Below, piece by piece: positions 47,696 to 58,727 of a stretch of 64,000 bases of DNA (position 1 is the stretch's first letter; the number at the start of each line of letters is the position of its first letter). Origin of the DNA: Labia minor (lineage: Eukaryota > Arthropoda > Insecta > Dermaptera > Spongiphoridae); contig OY720346.1 in NCBI GenBank assembly GCA_963082975.1, forward strand, positions 50,729,759 to 50,793,758. Direction: 5' to 3'. A model generated the notes under the pieces. The model did not search any database, was not told the DNA's origin, and saw only the letters and a program-made list of their open reading frames with translations. A program made the position numbers and the translations under genes.

Positions 47696-49555
47696 TTAAT
47701 GAGATGTATGCAGTTGTTTTCTTGAAACAAGAATCTCAATATCTGGCTTAATATTGGAAACTTTTAATCTAAGATCCGGCTCTACATTTAATTTGTTTCT
47801 ATATTTAGACTTAATATAAAATAGTACCGAAAAAGCTTGTTCGCATAAATATGTTGTGCAGAATGGAATCAAGTGTTGAAGTGCTTTATTTGCAAGCGCA
47901 GGATAATCTGACCTGAGAAGTAACCAAAAGTTGCTCAATTCAGTTTTGTTAAATTTTAGTTTATAAGTTGTATCACATGATAATTCCACGAGAATATCTT
48001 GTTCAGGTGCAGATAAATGTTTAGCATTTGTAATTTCCATATTAAATGGATCTCTGATCCAGTTATTGCAAGGATCAGGAGTAGAAAAATACTTCCTGAA
48101 GTTGCTTTTCAAAGTAATTAAATGTTCAACAAATAATTGACGCGTTTGATTAAGCAATTTTTCACTGGAGCTTTCTATGAAATCATTGAGAGTTGGAAAA
48201 GACTCATATACACCGTTCTGGATGCGTTTCGACCACAAGTCGATTTTTTTAATCATTGCTTCTATTTTATCTTCAACTTTAAATATATTTACAACAGTAC
48301 CTTGCAGGCTCAAATTAAGTTCGTTCAATTTTGTAAAAATATCAGTCAAGTAAGCCACCTTAGCTAACCAGATAAAATCATTGAAACATTCGGTCAGTTC
48401 AAAATGCGCATCTATTAAAAACAATCGTATTTCATCTCGAAGCTCAAAAAGGCGAATGAGTACTTTCCCGCGGGACAACCAACGTACATCTGTATGTAAT
48501 AATAAATGTGTATGTTGACTACCCATTTCCTCACACAAAATTTTAAAAACTCTGGAATTAAGTGGACGAGCCTTAATGAAATTGACAATTTTAACTACTT
48601 CGTCTAATGTTCTTTTCAAATCTGGTGACATATTTTTGGCTGCTAATGATTCTCTGTGAATGCAGCAATGATTCCAAACAACCTGAGGCGCAACATTTTT
48701 AATAAGAGCAATCAATCCAGTTCTTGTACCTGACATTGCACGAGCACCATCAGAGCAAATTCCAACACATTTTGGCCACTCTATTTCATTTTCGGTTATA
48801 AAATTATTCAAACTGTTAAATATGTCATTAGCTGTCGTTCGTGAAGGTAGTGAATCACAAAACAATACATCTTCTTGTATTTGATTTTCAAACTCATATC
48901 TAATGAAAGCTAACAAATTGGCATTATTAGTGACATCAGTACTTTCATCCAATTGTAATGAGTAATAGTGACTTTTGCGCACTCTCGATATTAATTCTTC
49001 TTTTATATTACATGACATGTCTTCAATCCTATTCTTAACCGTATCATTTGATAATGAAATCAAATTTATATCGTTTGCTGCTTTAGTTCCTAACATTATA
49101 TTTGTAATTACTTTTGTAGCAGGAAGAATTAATTGCTCTGCTATATTATGCGGCTTTCCTGCTTTAGCAATAAGTAGAGCTACTTCATATGATGCCATTA
49201 CTGCTTTCTTACTCATACCACCAGATCCCGTCTTTACCATCAATTTCTGACTTGAATTAAGTTCTTCTTTTTTCATTTTAAAAAATTCGATAGACTTACT
49301 AACATGCTCGCTGTGCTTTGTTTGTAAATGACGTCTGAGATTAGCAGGTTTCATACTTTCATTGGATAAACTTTCCTGACATAGAACGCAGACTGGTCTT
49401 TCCACATCATTGTTGCAAATATAAGTAAATCCAAATGATAAATAATCATCCGAATATTTTCTAGTTTTGCGTTTCTTGGTAGAGTTTGCTGTTGATGCCT
49501 CATCATCTGATTCTTTCCGTTTCTGTGTTGAACCAGTTTGTAGCCAACGATCCAT
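47696..49555 (-). CDS. hAT transposase, ZBED5/SCAND3-like, 619 aa, open
   Basis: Cuts and pastes the element in the nucleus. A BED zinc finger lies near residues 45-85 with C56, C59, H76 and H81. The RNase H-like core shows D203 in LQLDESTD and D269 in GICSDGARAM, the conserved C298 and H300 in WNHCCIHRES, and DVRW at 356-359. The C-terminal hATC dimerisation region (about 540-600) contains TTYLCEQAFSVL with E572, the expected third acidic residue. Length is normal for the group, and there is no stop or frameshift. The start MDRWLQ agrees with the usual N-terminus of these proteins (a Lys/Arg-rich stretch follows that may be a nuclear signal). The related vertebrate ZBED5 genes are domesticated copies, but here TIRs and a target duplication show a transposon. 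Confidence 0.92.
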   Translation of the reverse strand: MDRWLQTGSTQKRKESDDEASTANSTKKRKTRKYSDDYLSFGFTYICNNDVERPVCVLCQESLSNESMKPANLRRHLQTKHSEHVSKSIEFFKMKKEELNSSQKLMVKTGSGGMSKKAVMASYEVALLIAKAGKPHNIAEQLILPATKVITNIMLGTKAANDINLISLSNDTVKNRIEDMSCNIKEELISRVRKSHYYSLQLDESTDVTNNANLLAFIRYEFENQIQEDVLFCDSLPSRTTANDIFNSLNNFITENEIEWPKCVGICSDGARAMSGTRTGLIALIKNVAPQVVWNHCCIHRESLAAKNMSPDLKRTLDEVVKIVNFIKARPLNSRVFKILCEEMGSQHTHLLLHTDVRWLSRGKVLIRLFELRDEIRLFLIDAHFELTECFNDFIWLAKVAYLTDIFTKLNELNLSLQGTVVNIFKVEDKIEAMIKKIDLWSKRIQNGVYESFPTLNDFIESSSEKLLNQTRQLFVEHLITLKSNFRKYFSTPDPCNNWIRDPFNMEITNAKHLSAPEQDILVELSCDTTYKLKFNKTELSNFWLLLRSDYPALANKALQHLIPFCTTYLCEQAFSVLFYIKSKYRNKLNVEPDLRLKVSNIKPDIEILVSRKQLHTSH

Positions 49556-49717
49556 TTTATGGAGTAATTTATTAACATTGAACTACAATAATATAAATAT
49601 AATATAAATATAATATAAATATAACGAATTATTATTTACTAGCTATGTTTTAATATGATTTTAAATGAATGTTTTAATATAATTTTAAATGAATGTTTTA
49701 AATCATTTTAATAAATG

Positions 49718-51555
49718 TTTTAAATCATTTTAAATAAATGATTTAATATCATTTTAAATGAATATTAATTTATATAATAAATATATTTCGTAATTTGATT
49801 CTAAAATATTATTAATTTCGTAATTTGATTCTAAAATATTATTAATTTCGTAATTTGATTCTAAAATATTATTAAAATAAATATTTTTTATTCATAAAAC
49901 TAACTTATACTTACTCTCAAAAACAGCCTTTCTGGGAAATTGCAAAATGTGTTTAGTGTTTTTATAAAATAATGATCATGCAAATTACACTAAAAATTAA
50001 AAAAAATTATTAGCTATAATAAACTATTATTAGCTATAATTTAATTATAATTAATTAAATTAATAAAAATAATTTAAAGATACAACTCGTTGAGAAATGA
50101 ACTTATAATTAACATTAATAAAAATAATTTAAAGATACAACTCGTTGAGAAATGAACTTATAATTAACATTTGCTTTAAAACTGTTTAAAACCCCAGAGT
50201 GGACGCTGACAATTTGGGTTTTTCCGGGTAAGACTGTCCCCTCCCCTGGTTTTCCCCAATAACAAAGTGAAAGAAAATTCCCTTATATGCCTCCCCTTCC
50301 GAGCCCCTAAGAGGGGTTATTTTAAAGGAACAATCGAAAAATGATTTTAAATGAATGAATGGATGAAAATTCAAATTTTATATATAGTTTTTTATATATG
50401 TTTATTTATTCACAAAAAATTAATTGACATAATTATCAATTTAATAAAATAAAATAGTATTATTAATAGTATTAAATTATAGCCGTAATTCTCTAGGAGG
50501 ATATAGTTAAACAATGAACTTTAAATATTTATATATGTATATATTTTTACGATGATTTTTTTCCGAGGACCGCGGACCCCCAGTAAAGGCTTCGCGGACC
50601 CCCAGGGGTCCGCGGACCACAGTTTAAGAACCACTGTTTTAAATCATTTTAAATAAATGATTTAATATCATTTTAAATGAATATTAATTTATATAATAAA
50701 TATATTTCGTAATTTGATTCTAAAATATTATTAATTTCGTAATTTGATTCTAAAATATTATTAATTTCGTAATTTGATTCTAAAATATTATTAAAATAAA
50801 TATTTTTTATTCATAAAACTAACTTATACTTACTCTCAAAAACAGCCTTTCTGGGAAATTGCAAAATGTGTTTAGTGTTTTTATAAAATAATGATCATGC
50901 AAATTACACTAAAAATTAAAAAAAATTATTAGCTATAATAAACTATTATTAGCTATAATTTAATTATAATTAATTAAATTAATAAAAATAATTTAAAGAT
51001 ACAACTCGTTGAGAAATGAACTTATAATTAACATTAATAAAAATAATTTAAAGATACAACTCGTTGAGAAATGAACTTATAATTAACATTTGCTTTAAAA
51101 CTGTTTAAAACCCCAGAGTGGACGCTGACAATTTGGGTTTTTCCGGGTAAGACTGTCCCCTCCCCTGGTTTTCCCCAATAACAAAGTGAAAGAAAATTCC
51201 CTTATATGCCTCCCCTTCCGAGCCCCTAAGAGGGGTTATTTTAAAGGAACAATCGAAAAATGATTTTAAATGAATGAATGGATGAAAATTCAAATTTTAT
51301 ATATAGTTTTTTATATATGTTTATTTATTCACAAAAAATTAATTGACATAATTATCAATTTAATAAAATAAAATAGTATTATTAATAGTATTAAATTATA
51401 GCCGTAATTCTCTAGGAGGATATAGTTAAACAATGAACTTTAAATATTTATATATGTATATATTTTTACGATGATTTTTTTCCGAGGACCGCGGACCCCC
51501 AGTAAAGGCTTCGCGGACCCCCAGGGGTCCGCGGACCACAGTTTAAGAACCACTG
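49718..51555. repeat. Tandem 919-bp duplication of the hAT right end
   Basis: 49718-50636 and 50637-51555 appear identical. Each ends with the right inverted terminus (GTTTAAGAACCACTG), so an extra internal terminus lies at 50622-50636. Each unit also contains a 30-bp sequence three times (49787-49873 in unit 1) and a 55-bp sequence twice. The duplication boundary coincides exactly with the transposon end. Confidence 0.93.
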
Positions 51556-51563
51556 CTCTAAAG

Positions 51564-51661
51564 CATCAAATGATTTTTATTAAAATAGAATAATAAATAT
51601 TTAAATTTAATAATCAAAGAAATAAATTATTAAAATAAAAAAAATCACAATATATATATTA

Positions 51662-51714
<53 letters not shown>

Positions 51715-52009
51715 ATATTTTTTTATTTTACAAACAAATTATTTTTTTTTAAACAATCAATTTAATAATTTATATTAAAATGGTTACCCTTTTTTACAAT
51801 GAAAAGGAGGACAGAGCCTACCAAAGGAGGACGATTGGTCACCTTAATTAATTTCATCATTTTTATTGCTTACATCACAACGGTTTCTCCTCTTTTCCCT
51901 GCCAAATGAAATATTTTCAAACTATGTAGAATACATTTACATAAAATATCGGTTCCAAATTTCCAATAATATATTATTAAAGCTTTGGTGGCTGTTTTTA
52001 TTATAAGTG
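51564..52009. other. AT-rich spacer with TA tract and a possible MITE scrap
   Basis: ATT and TA tracts lie at 51664-51711. GGTCACCTTA at 51837-51846 matches an end of the hAT-type MITE at 19898-20121, preceded by AGGAGGAC-type sequence. Too short to classify firmly. Confidence 0.35.
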
Positions 52010-52011
52010 AA

Positions 52012-52166
52012 TTTTGTAAATAAAATCACATATTGATATTTGTTATTGTAAATTTATTCAAAAAAATACAAAAAATACACAACGTTTCGATTGCAGAAGT
52101 AGCAATCGAAACGTTGTGTATTACAATAATATCAATATGTGGTTTTATTTACAAAATTCCCTTATA
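52012..52166. repeat. Long hairpin repeat
   Basis: A perfect 21-bp inverted repeat with a 7-base loop lies at 52074-52122 (ACACAACGTTTCGATTGC arm). Outside it, about 28 bases at 52012-52040 and 52130-52157 are also inverted with few mismatches. The right outer end (52137-52166) is identical to 340-369. This is a dispersed repeat of unknown class. Confidence 0.65.
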
Positions 52167-53384
52167 TTCCAATAATATAATTTTATAATTTTTATTAATT
52201 AACTCTAAATTCAATTAAAATTAAATCAATTTATTTATACTGTTATATTTTAATCTAATATATATCTTGCATAATAATATAAAACTATCTATATATAATC
52301 ATTAATTCTCATAATTATATGTTATGATAGGTAAATAAGATTATATAAAAAGCAATATTAAAATTATTCTATTCATAAAAGTAAATTGTCTCTTTATCTT
52401 ATTTTATAATCGTATTATATTTTTTTTTTAAAAAACCATCTCATTATAAATTTTTATTATATTTCATAAGAATTAATATTACAATATAAATCAAATTTAA
52501 TTTTCTTTCTACAAATGATAATTTAATTGATTTTAATTAAGGAAATCTCTTTGACTTTGAATGACCTTACTGCCAGTATTATTCTAATTATCCTTAAACT
52601 TTTTAATTTCTTTTTTTTTAGAAAAAAAAAATTTGAAAAAACAATATTAATATCCAATTAATTAATTTCATTATATCTATAAAATAATTTCATCTCTAAT
52701 TCAAGGCAATATTTTTGTTAAAATTTCTTATTATATTACCTAAATGAATTTTTTTTATGCACGATTCTCAAAATATTAATTAAATTAATTACTTAATCCA
52801 CTTATTTCTTCACAACTTTATTTTATTAAATCATATTTAAATAATCTTATCTTAATAGATATTTTTACAATGAATATTAGAATGATTATTATTTTTTTTA
52901 ATATTGATTTTATATCAATATTTATAATTAAAATTCATAATAAGAATATTTGATTATTATAATTTTATTCTTAAATTATTTCAAATAATTTATTATATTT
53001 TAATAAATTAAAGAAAAATAAAACTTAAATATTTAAAAGAATATGTTAAAAATTCTAAGAATATTTAATTATTTTTTAAACCTCTATACTAATAATATAC
53101 TTAGATATATATTGATTTTACAATTATTTGTTTTTCACTGGTTTTTCATAATATACTTTTATTAATTATGAATAGGGCTGCCAACTTTGGGAAGAAATAA
53201 TTTGTAAACTATAGCTATACTATTTTATTCCATGATTACATAATTATTAAAATGTCATGATAACAATGTTAAAAATATCTACGTTTAGAAACTAAAAATA
53301 TAGAATTTTCTACAAGGGTACGAATTTCATTATTTCTATATTTGATTAATTTTAATTATATTCGACATATTTATATAATCTTCT
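52167..53384. other. AT-rich spacer, nothing recognised
   Basis: No gene or repeat was recognised. Confidence 0.5.
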
Positions 53385-53498
53385 TCTATATATATAAAAA
53401 AAGGTTTTTGTCTGCACATTGCTCAGAATTTAAAAATTTTTGCATATCTTCGCGTTTCATGACCTCTAGAATCCAAAAGTGACTTTAGAATTTTTCAC

Positions 53499-53557
<59 letters not shown>

Positions 53558-53912
53558 CGGAAAATTACTATTTTATAGACTCAGAATTGGCTGAACCGAT
53601 TTCTTTGAAATTACATCACAATATTCTTATATACCTCTAGAGTAACATAGGCTATAAATTTTATTAATATCTTATCAATAACCGCAGAAATTAATTTTTT
53701 AAAGTTTATATAATTCTCCGTGTTGTTCATTCAAGAGCAGCTCGCGGCTCACTGTCGGCCTAGCGGAATCATTTCAAACAATGAATTATCATAGAGATTC
53801 CCAATCGAAGAATTATTATAATATTTCCCTTTTTATTTTAAATTCTAATATACAAATATCAATTCAATTAAATAATTTATTCTAAAAGTTCTCAATTTAA
53901 TTAAAATATTTA
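53385..53912 (+). repeat. Extra Helitron 5' segment, 528 bp, in tandem with the next
   Basis: It matches 53913 onward closely and contains a (CTGT)14 run at 53501-53556 followed by TCCGGAAAATTACTATTTTA. It is cut off just where the next TC start begins. Confidence 0.8.
53501..53556 (+). repeat. (CTGT)14 microsatellite
   Basis: An uninterrupted tetranucleotide run in the first Helitron 5' segment. The second segment has an interrupted CTGT/CGGT version at about 54026-54084. Confidence 0.95.
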
Positions 53913-54656
53913 TCTATATATATAAAAAAAGGTTTTTGTCTGCACATTGCTCAGAATTTAAAATTTTTTGCATATCTTCGCGTTTCATGACCTCTAGAAT
54001 CCAAAAGTGACTTTAGAATTTTTCATGTCTGTCTGTCGGTCGGTCTGTCTGTCTGTCGGTCTGTCTGTCTGTCGGTCTGTCTGTCCGGAAAATTACTATT
54101 TTATAGACTCAGAATTGGCTGAACCGATTTCTTTGAAATTACATCACAATATTCTTATATACCTCTAGAGTAACATAGGCTATAAATTTTATTAATATAT
54201 TATCAATAACCGCAGAAATTAATTTTTTAAAGTTTAGATAATTCTCCGTGTTGTTCATTCAAGAGCAGCTCGCGGCTCACTGTCGGCCTAGCGGAATCAT
54301 TTCAAGCAATGAATTATCATAGCGATTCCCAATAAAAGAATTATTATAATATTTCCCTTTTTATTTTAAATTCTAATATTTAAATATCAATTCAATTAAA
54401 TCATTTATTCTAAAAGTTCCCATTTTCATTAATTTAATAAAATATTTAGATCATATTTATATTAACTTAATTTTTATTTATTCTTTCTATATATTTGAAT
54501 ATTTCTTCTTTTCTATATGAAAGTGAAAGGTTAAAAAATCTCGCTAAGAACATTCAATATTTCTATACACAAATTATTCAGAGTATTGGCAAAGCGTATC
54601 ACTCACAATCAGTGTAAATTGAAATTTATATAAATTAACAAAGTGAAAATTTTTAT

Positions 54657-54935
54657 TTGTTTAAATTTTATTACAATGAATCAAAAAAAATTAAATATAT
54701 AGATCACATGATTAAGAGAATCAAGAAACTTGAGGGAAATAACTGTTGGACGGAGGTCGGACATGACAGAAACTGTAAGCGAAATCTTCATATTGCGACT
54801 AATATAATTTTCAAATCCCCTAGCACCACAGAATTAGATAAGTTTCTTTTAAGGGAGGAAAATAACTATGATCTAAAAAAATTAATAAATGAACTTAATA
54901 ATAAAAAAACAAATAAATCAATTAATTTAAATTAA
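54657..54935 (+). CDS. Hypothetical 92-aa frame in the first Helitron unit
   Basis: The frame is open in unit 1 only; indels and substitutions break the matching frame in units 2 and 3. It is Lys/Asn-rich and has HMIKRIKKLEGNNCW, NCKRNLHIATN and ELDKFLLREENNYDLKK segments. No family was recognised. It may be a scrap of captured coding sequence or chance. Confidence 0.2.
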   Translation: MFKFYYNESKKIKYIDHMIKRIKKLEGNNCWTEVGHDRNCKRNLHIATNIIFKSPSTTELDKFLLREENNYDLKKLINELNNKKTNKSINLN

Positions 54936-55155
54936 TACTATTAATGAATGTATATATTGGTAATTTATCTATAGTTTTATACCGTTAATTTTTATAAATT
55001 GTCTCAAGTCTCTATTTTTGCATTTTCTCAAGTTTTATTATAATTAAAAATATTCAATAATAATCTAGCAATGAAAATAAAATATCAAAATGTAATGATC
55101 AAGAAATATTACTCTATTTCACTATTATAACATAGAAAATACTTAAGAACCATAA

Positions 55156-56150
55156 GCGGAGGAAATATTAGGAGATATCATTGCGGGTTCAGGCCAAATC
55201 GATCAACATTAATTAAGATATTTTCATTATGACAGATATTAGGAAAAAAACTACGAATTCAATATTTCTGTTCACTAATTATTTGTAGACTTTAGTAAAA
55301 CATACACATGACTCAATATAGATCAGCATAAACTTTTTCAAATTTTGATCTTCAAATTTGTTTTGAAGGTAGTAAAGAAAAAATAAGATGCGGAAATCAA
55401 TTGTAAAATATTAGGTTACCCAGATGACTTAAATATAATAGGAGATTAGGAAATTGCAATTGCAGATAGCGAGGAAAAATTAATGGAGGTTTGAAATTAA
55501 TAGTGATAAGAAAAAATATTTAGTAACAAAGAGGAAGAGTATTAACATACAAAATCTTAAGATACAAAATGTAGAATTTGAATATGTAGAAAAATTGAAT
55601 GTAATCACGAAGGATAATAATATTTGAGAAGAATTTAAATCAGGGTTGCAATCGGGAAACGCCATTTATCTTGCAATAAAGAGGCTTATCTCTTCAAAAT
55701 TATTATCAAAGGGAATATATAAAAAAATTATTTTGCCTGTTGCATTATATGGGTGGGAGGCATGGTCTATGACCCTGGGAGATGAGAGTAGATTCAGAGT
55801 GTTTGAGAATAGGATTCTTCCCTGCATTTATTGGCCAAAGAAAGATGAGGTCACCGGGGAATGGGGGAGACTGCATAACAAGAAATTGCATGGCCTCTCT
55901 GCATCTTCAGAAATAGTTAGGGTTATAAAAGGGAAAAAGCTGCGATAGGCAGGGCACGTGGCTAGAATGGGAGAGGAAAAAGATATTGGTGGGGAGACCG
56001 ATTGGAAAACGTCCGCTTGGAAAACCAATGACGCGTAGGAAGGGACGTCAGAGAGATGGGACAAGGGCTTAGGATAGGGACACTTGGAGAAATCTGGTTA
56101 TTGCGGCCAAGAACTTTCGAGTATCTTTGAGCCACATAGATAGATAGATA
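55156..56150 (+). pseudogene. Captured LINE reverse-transcriptase fragment, unit 1
   Basis: With several stops and frameshifts the plus strand reads YHCGFRPNRST (RT fingers), GYPDDLN in place of the usual YADD-type motif, a 100-codon open piece (55646-55948) starting MQSGNAIYLAIKRLISSKL and including EAWSMTLGDESRFRVFENR, and then the basic tail. It ends in the family's GAGCCACATAGATAGATAGA tail. This is the same LINE family as 9268, 13021 and 21325, now carried inside the Helitron. Confidence 0.75.
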
Positions 56151-56323
56151 TAACATATACAATAATAATAATATATATAATTAATTTACTGATTAAATTA
56201 AAATAGATTTTGAATAAGAACACAAAAAGAAATGAATGTTTTATGTAATATACGGATTGAAACAAAATGGATGAAAACCTTTTACTACTTTCAACCAAAT
56301 ACTATGCACCACTCGGGGGTACA

Positions 56324-56379
56324 GGGGGCGGAGCCCCCGTCTAGGTGTGAAGAGCGCCGAAGGCGCTCTGAGCAGCTAG
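56324..56379 (+). other. Helitron 3' terminus with two hairpin-plus-CTAG modules, unit 1
   Basis: GGGGGCGGAGCCCCC (56324-56338) is followed by GTCTAG, and GAGCGCCGAAGGCGCTC (56352-56368) is followed by TGAGCAGCTAG. Either could end a Helitron; similarity to flanks indicates that the second is the used end. The same structure occurs at 58901-58956 and at about 61480-61535. Confidence 0.8.
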
Positions 56380-57732
56380 TATTATATAAAAATTAAAATA
56401 TGATGATATAAAGTTGTTTTAAATTTTTGACATTTTTAAATTGGGTATATTTTTTAAATTTAGTAAAATGTCTTTTTTATTTATTATGTTTAAAAGATTC
56501 ATTTTTATTATGTGATATTAATAAAAAATAACGATGCTCTGTGCAAGTCGAATCATGTTGCACATAATTAAATAACAATTGCCAAACAAAGAATATAATA
56601 TTTTTTTAAATTCTTATATTTAAATATCATTTCAATTAAATAATTTATTCTAAAAGGTCTCATTTTAATTAATTTAATAAAATATTTAAATCACCATTCA
56701 ATTTTTTATTAATAGGCTTCTTTTTTTATTTTTAATTTTAATAAATTCTCTTTTTTTTGATATGATATTAATAAAAAATAATATTAAATTGTATATAAAT
56801 ATAAAAATTAGAATATTTGAATTTTTTTAAATTTTAACACATGTAATCAATCATATGCATTAAGAATGGAAAATTTTTAAAATCAACTTGCTATTAAATT
56901 CAGAAAAAAAATACTGATATATAGAATATATAGACTATTCGAATATAATTTAAAACTCTTTCTCTCCTTCTATTTTAAATTAAAAAAACGGAGTTTTAAG
57001 AAATTTAGATGCAATATGCAACATGGGTGGGTAAATGAATTGGGCTGGAAGAGGAGGCAATTTATAATTTTCTTCTAATTCAGATTTAGGACAAATCGTA
57101 CAACATTATATCAAATCTCGCTAAGAACATTCAATATTTTTGTACACAAATTATTCAGAGTATTGGCTAAGCGTATCACTCACAATCAGTTTATATTGAA
57201 ATTTATATAAATTAACAAAGTAAAAATTTTTATTTGTTTAAATTTTATTATAATGAATCAAAAAAAATTAAATATATAGATCACATGATTAAGAGAAGCA
57301 AAAAACTTGACAGAAAATAACTGTTGGATGGAGGTCGGACATGACAGAAACTGTAAGCGAAATCTTCATATTGCGACGAATAATTTTCAAATCCCCTAGC
57401 ACCACCAGAATTAGATAAGTTTATTTTAAGGGAGGAAAATAACTATGATCTAAAAAAATTAATAAATGAACTTAATAATAAAAAAACAAATAAATCAATT
57501 AATTTAAATTAATACTATTAATGAATGTATATATTGGTAATTTATCTATAGTTTTATACCGTTAATTTTTATAAATTGTCTCAAGTCTCTATTTTTGCAT
57601 TTTCTCAAGTTTTATTATAATTAAAAATATTCAATAATAATCTAGCAATGAAAATAAAATATCAAAATGTAATGATCAAGAAATATTACTCTATTTCACT
57701 ATTATAACATAGAAAATACTTAAGAACCATAA

Positions 57733-58727
57733 GCGGAGGAAATATTAGGAGATATCATTGCGGGTTCAGGCCAAATCGATCAACATTAATTAAGATATTT
57801 TCATTATGACAGATATTAGGAAAAAAACTACGAATTCAATATTTCTGTTCACTAATTATTTGTAGACTTTAGTAAAACATACACATGACTCAATATAGAT
57901 CAGCATAAACTTTTTCAAATTTTGATCTTCAAATTTGTTTTGAAGGTAGTAAAGAAAAAATAAGATGCGGAAATCAATTGTAAAATATTAGGTTACCCAG
58001 ATGACTTAAATATAATAGGAGATTAGGAAATTGCAATTGCAGATAGCGAGGAAAAATTAATGGAGGTTTGAAATTAATAGTGATAAGAAAAAATATTTAG
58101 TAACAAAGAGGAAGAGTATTAACATACAAAATCTTAAGATACAAAATGTAGAATTTGAATATGTAGAAAAATTGAATGTAATCACGAAGGATAATAATAT
58201 TTGAGAAGAATTTAAATCAGGGTTGCAATCGGGAAACGCCATTTATCTTGCAATAAAGAGGCTTATCTCTTCAAAATTATTATCAAAGGGAATATATAAA
58301 AAAATTATTTTGCCTGTTGCATTATATGGGTGGGAGGCATGGTCTATGACCCTGGGAGATGAGAGTAGATTCAGAGTGTTTGAGAATAGGATTCTTCCCT
58401 GCATTTATTGGCCAAAGAAAGATGAGGTCACCGGGGAATGGGGGAGACTGCATAACAAGAAATTGCATGGCCTCTCTGCATCTTCAGAAATAGTTAGGGT
58501 TATAAAAGGGAAAAAGCTGCGATAGGCAGGGCACGTGGCTAGAATGGGAGAGGAAAAAGATATTGGTGGGGAGACCGATTGGAAAACGTCCGCTTGGAAA
58601 ACCAATGACGCGTAGGAAGGGACGTCAGAGAGATGGGACAAGGGCTTAGGATAGGGACACTTGGAGAAATCTGGTTATTGCGGCCAAGAACTTTCGAGTA
58701 TCTTTGAGCCACATAGATAGATAGATA
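57733..58727 (+). pseudogene. Captured LINE fragment, unit 2
   Basis: It appears identical to the unit 1 fragment, including the disabling stops, and carries the same 100-codon open piece at 58223-58525. Confidence 0.75.

Larger units (their letters stand above)
47310..51555 (-). mobile_element. hAT transposon with open transposase and duplicated right end
   Basis: CTCTAAAG occurs at 47302-47309 and 51556-51563, a perfect 8-bp target duplication. The terminal inverted repeats are CATAGGTTCTTAAACT (left) and, inverted, CAGTGGTTCTTAAACT (right), 14 of 16 matching. Both ends hold GC-rich subterminal motifs (CGGACCCCCA type). The single gene on the minus strand is a complete-looking hAT transposase. 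The right 919 bases are present twice. The element is 4.2 kb, or 3.3 kb without the extra copy. It may be able to move. Confidence 0.92.

Noticed and set aside
47696-49555. Domesticated host ZBED-type gene
   Set aside because: TIRs and a perfect 8-bp target duplication enclose it, so it is a transposase gene in place.
50186-50374. 62-codon frame repeated at 51105-51293
   Set aside because: It repeats only because the hAT right end is duplicated; it lies in non-coding subterminal sequence.
53501-53556. Regular short repeats that might suggest a CRISPR-like array
   Set aside because: It is a plain CTGT microsatellite within a eukaryotic Helitron, with no spacers.
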